Made by a program: the position numbers and the translations under genes. From NCBI GenBank assembly GCA_003255025.1, contig QANY01002972.1:25754-89753 (forward strand): a DNA stretch of 64,000 nucleotides, read 5' to 3'. Within the stretch, counting starts at the first letter, position 1, and every line of letters begins with the position of its first letter. The notes below the pieces were generated by a model. The model did not search any database. It worked only from the letters and a program-made list of their open reading frames with translations, and had not been told where the DNA came from. Of this stretch, positions 60,890 through 64,000 are shown piece after piece. This DNA comes from Datisca glomerata. Taxonomy: Eukaryota; Streptophyta; Magnoliopsida; Cucurbitales; Datiscaceae.

Positions 60890-61045
60890 GATGAAAAAAA
60901 AGGACAAAAGAAAGGAAAAAGGGAAAAAAGAAACCAGAAAAAAGAAAAAAATTAAGGTAAAAAAGAGAAGGAAAGAACTGAAAAGGAAAAAAAAGAAAAA
61001 AGAAAAAAAGAAAAGGAAAAAGAAAAGAGATGGAAAAAAAGATCT
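60890..61045. repeat. Polypurine tract (R)
   Basis: About 150 bases of nearly pure A/G, the inverted partner of the left-arm pyrimidine tracts. The Phe-rich minus-strand frame over it is an artefact. Confidence 0.7.
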
Positions 61046-62959
61046 GAGTGGCTTTTAGTTGACAATTATGTATGGAAAAACTTATTACATCTATTTTGAG
61101 CATGAGGAGAATTTTGTTGCAGCTCGTAGCGACACAATTCTCATGAGGTTGTACTTGTATGTTTCATGTTTTTGTTAATTGTGTTTGTTGGTTTTATATG
61201 AGTCCACTTATTTTTTAAATTATTTTTTGAAAAGTGGTATACACATCCTTCCAATTAATGTAATTATCAACTGTAGTGATGTCTCTAAATTTTAGGAGTC
61301 CGTGCATAGATAGGCATAATTTTATTATTTTTTGTGAGAGCCTTTTACTTTTTGACATAGTTGTATATTCTTCCATCCATTAACTATGGTTTCTTTATTT
61401 GAGCAATTAAATCATTTTTATGATGTTGCTTGTTGTCGCTTTTGCCTGAACATGTATTTTTTTTATTTGAAGTAGATGGAGATAATTTTACAAGTTTTAA
61501 AATGGTAAGTCTTCATTTTTTAATACTTTGTTCTTTGTTTCTGAACTATGGTTACTTAGTTAGTTTGGTTTAAACTTAACATTTCTTGTGCATGAACTGA
61601 AGTTAAATCCACCCCGGTACAGGGTAATGTAAGAATTCTGATGAGATTTCCCAATCAACATTTCAGGTGTAAAATTTCTAATGAGTTTTCCGAATCAACA
61701 TTTTTGGTGTAAAACTTCTGATGAGTTTTCCCAATCACGTTTGTTTCATTAATTAAAATTGTTGTTAGTTTTTTATTTATATGTTTCTTAGGAAATTTGT
61801 TTTAATCTGGAATAGAATTGGAACTAAAGTTTTGAATGATATTAAGCTAGAAACATCTTTGAAAATTGAGGTTCTTTGTTAAACACATCTTTGTAAACTG
61901 TAGATAGGATGTGATGATATGATTTTTTGTGAAACACATTTGGTTCTAAGTAATGGGTTTATGTTATTGATTGGAAAGATGATATTAGTTTTTGACATGT
62001 TTGTTTCTCATTGTTAGCAGATTAATGATGATAGTAGTTTCACATGTTTGTTTAAGTCCTTTTGTCTTTTTTGATTGACATATTTCTGATAGTTTCTTAT
62101 TTATATAGTTCTTAGAAAGATTTTTTTGATTAGGAATAGAATTGGATTAGAGCTTGTTAGCCTTGATGTTGATTTTTTTTAAAACTGAAATGACCGCTAA
62201 AACTTAATTGACTATTATGCTTTAAAGTTGTATGTTACTTTATCTTTATTTTAAAATCACTCTTTTCATGAGATCTTTTTTGTGAACAGAGGTTGTGAAT
62301 ATGTTTTCTATCCAATTAATTTTTTATTTATCACTTACAATTGTGGTTTTTCGATTTAAACGCGGATTATATGAATAGTGTATGTTTTGGCTATCCATTT
62401 TATGAGTTTCTTGGTTCCTTTTAGATGTGTCGTACCTTTTGTATTGTATAACAGTGGTATATTTCTATTGAGTTATCTAGTTGTTTTTAATTGTGATTAT
62501 CATATTTATATTATTCTTGTGATTGTTATCTTTTATAGGCCTTTTTTTCTTTTTTATTGTTATGCTGTGTTTCTTGTTTTTATCTGAGTAGGCATGTCAT
62601 TTTGTTTTTAAGCTTGGTGGGCATAAATCAAAAGTGACATTATGATTGGAACATTCATCCCTATAAAATATTAAGTGAAAAACATATTGAATCGCCTTTT
62701 TCTAATTGACATCCCGGTTTTACTTTCGCCATTGTTTTTTGCTTTGGAAAGACATTTTGATTTTCCCCTTAGTCCATAGAACAATGTTTTCTTCCTTGTA
62801 ATCTACTTTTTTTGTTTTGTTTAGAATTTGAATTCTGTTAAGTGTTTAGTCAAACAAGAAACCAATAGGAAAAATATTTATGGATGCTAGTTTGTGTTTA
62901 TATTGCTGATTAAATTCATTGGGATAAAACTGTCATATTTCTTGTGATACATTGTTCAA

Positions 62960-63070
62960 TATCATAATGATAGGTTCTATGTTGATCTTCCTAAAACTGC
63001 ACCTTATGAGAACATTCGTTTGGCTTTGAGATGGTTGAATTTGACGAATCTTTAATTTTTCGGTGAATTA
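62960..63070 (+). pseudogene. Copy of the unidentified conserved exon (R, second)
   Basis: Reads NDRFYVDLPKTAPYENIRLA, LRWLNLTNL, then TAA. The same TAA occurs in the L1 copy (1,114-1,223), supporting the pairing of the outer arms L1 and R. Confidence 0.45.
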
Positions 63071-63496
63071 ATATAAACTTTTCACCTACTGCTACTCCAT
63101 TTTTTTAAATGTCATATTTTACACATTGCCAAACTAACCTCAGGGATACGGCACGCAACGCCCTTTACTGTTGCCTATTGGAAGCTCGACACATTTCTGT
63201 TTATATATTTTTGGCGGTTCTTTTTATGTGCTTGCTGTAACTGACAATAACTGTTGATAAACTGAATCAAGTCGTCTATTAATTGGCTAGCCTCTAAGCA
63301 ACCACCATGTGTACTATACTCATGATCCACTTGCCATGTAGTTGTTTCCACTCATGTACTACACTCATGATCCACTTATTTTTTTTGAAGATTTGATCCA
63401 CCTTTTTAAGTGGTTTTACGTGTGGTAATTAATATAAACTTTTCACCTACTGCTACTCTATTTTTTTAAATGTCATATTTTACACATTGCCAAACT
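63066..63496 (+). repeat. 70-bp direct repeat flanking a 291-bp insertion
   Basis: 63,066-63,135 and 63,427-63,496 are 70-bp direct repeats with one mismatch by eye (AATTAATATAAACTTTTCAC … TTGCCAAACT). Between them, 63,136-63,426 is related to 35,294-35,567. In L1 and L2 the 70-bp segment occurs once and without the insert, so both the duplication and the filler are specific to R. Confidence 0.85.
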
Positions 63497-63899
63497 TGAA
63501 AGAACATAACTTCTTCTGTAACCTTTGCTTGATTTTTGTATGCAGTAAAATTGTCATGTAAAGGATTAATCTTAAAAAAATTGAAACAATTAGATTTTCA
63601 TTTTAAGAACTACGATCATTCAAATGTCTACTGCTAAAAACTCATCCTTTTCTTTACATATTTCTAGATGCATCTCCTAAATTAGTTTTCAAATTGAGAC
63701 TGATTATTTTAATTGAGAGTGATTCTTTCAATTCTTGGAAAAGTTTCTAGTGGTGTTTTAATGCATTTAAATTGAATGAGTTTAATTGATTGTGTGAGTT
63801 GTTGGTGCTTAAAAGATTTCTTAGTAATGGTTTGTGATATTAGTTTCAAGTGTTTGTTTGACATTTTCAGTTGGTCAAGGATTATATAGTTTGAGATGT

Positions 63900-64000
63900 T
63901 TCTTTAAATTGGAATTTAATTTAAAGGTGTAATTTATTATTTTTTATAAAAAAAACCACACGTACAACTCTCTCTTAAACGGCTCTCCTTCCCCCCAAAA
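63900..64000 (+). promoter_or_regulatory. Mirrored leader/promoter of the MS5/SDI1-like gene
   Basis: ACAACTCTCTCTTAAACGGC and the adjoining CTCCTTCCCCCCAAAA are the reverse complement of about 537-600. By symmetry a second MS5/SDI1-type first exon, on the plus strand, should begin roughly 190 bases beyond the right edge of the window. Confidence 0.6.

Larger units (their letters stand above)
52972..64000 (-). repeat. Inverted duplicated block R
   Basis: Reverse-complement relative of L1/L2, running off the window. Order: pectin acetylesterase block (to 54,767), block X (54,768-56,747), a second copy of the pectin acetylesterase flank (56,748-57,900), then material matching the reverse of L2 15,830-17,700, 8,200-11,900 and finally L1 537-1,200. 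It lacks the copia insertion, so it shows the empty site. Between the fragments listed here there is no coding signal. Confidence 0.85.

Overview
The window looks like repeat-rich nuclear DNA of a flowering plant. It is AT-rich, has no long intact gene, and every recognisable protein match is a plant transposable element or a broken piece of a plant gene. I cannot name the species. No tRNA, rRNA, CRISPR array or bacterial-type operon was seen.

The dominant structure is a family of long duplicated blocks. Two copies lie in direct order on the left (L1, about 1-8,040; L2, about 8,150-23,965). Two lie inverted: M (about 26,330-33,700) and R (about 52,863-64,000). The first ~540 bases and the last ~100 bases are thus the two outer ends of a giant imperfect inverted repeat; its right arm runs off the window. 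The blocks carry gene fragments: the first exon of an MS5/SDI1-type TPR gene (169-348), two exons of a pectin acetylesterase (three copies), a probable condensin CAP-H exon (two copies), and an unidentified conserved exon (six copies). All copies are fragmentary, but several keep splice sites.

The blocks are interrupted by mobile elements. A non-autonomous Ty1/copia element (11,909-15,819) has LTRs, a 5-bp target duplication and paralogous empty sites. A CACTA (En/Spm-type) family with palindrome-rich ends occurs at 5,948, 19,404, 24,002 and 52,971; the copy at 24,002 runs into a broken beta-expansin exon. A solo LTR sits at 31,736-32,889, with a related inverted one at 49,855-51,028.

The centre (about 34,350-52,860) is different DNA: an old, inverted, interrupted LINE (about 35,860-41,640) with a 600-bp tandem duplication of its 5' part, a 0.75-kb repeat in two copies, a 1.3-1.4-kb repeat in two copies, and several kb of AT-rich sequence in which I recognise nothing. 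Junctions at 51,148-51,351, 52,863, 54,768, 56,747 and 63,066-63,496 look like recent repair or recombination scars. Nothing here forms a working pathway. The interest lies in how gene fragments, mobile elements and inverted duplications were assembled.
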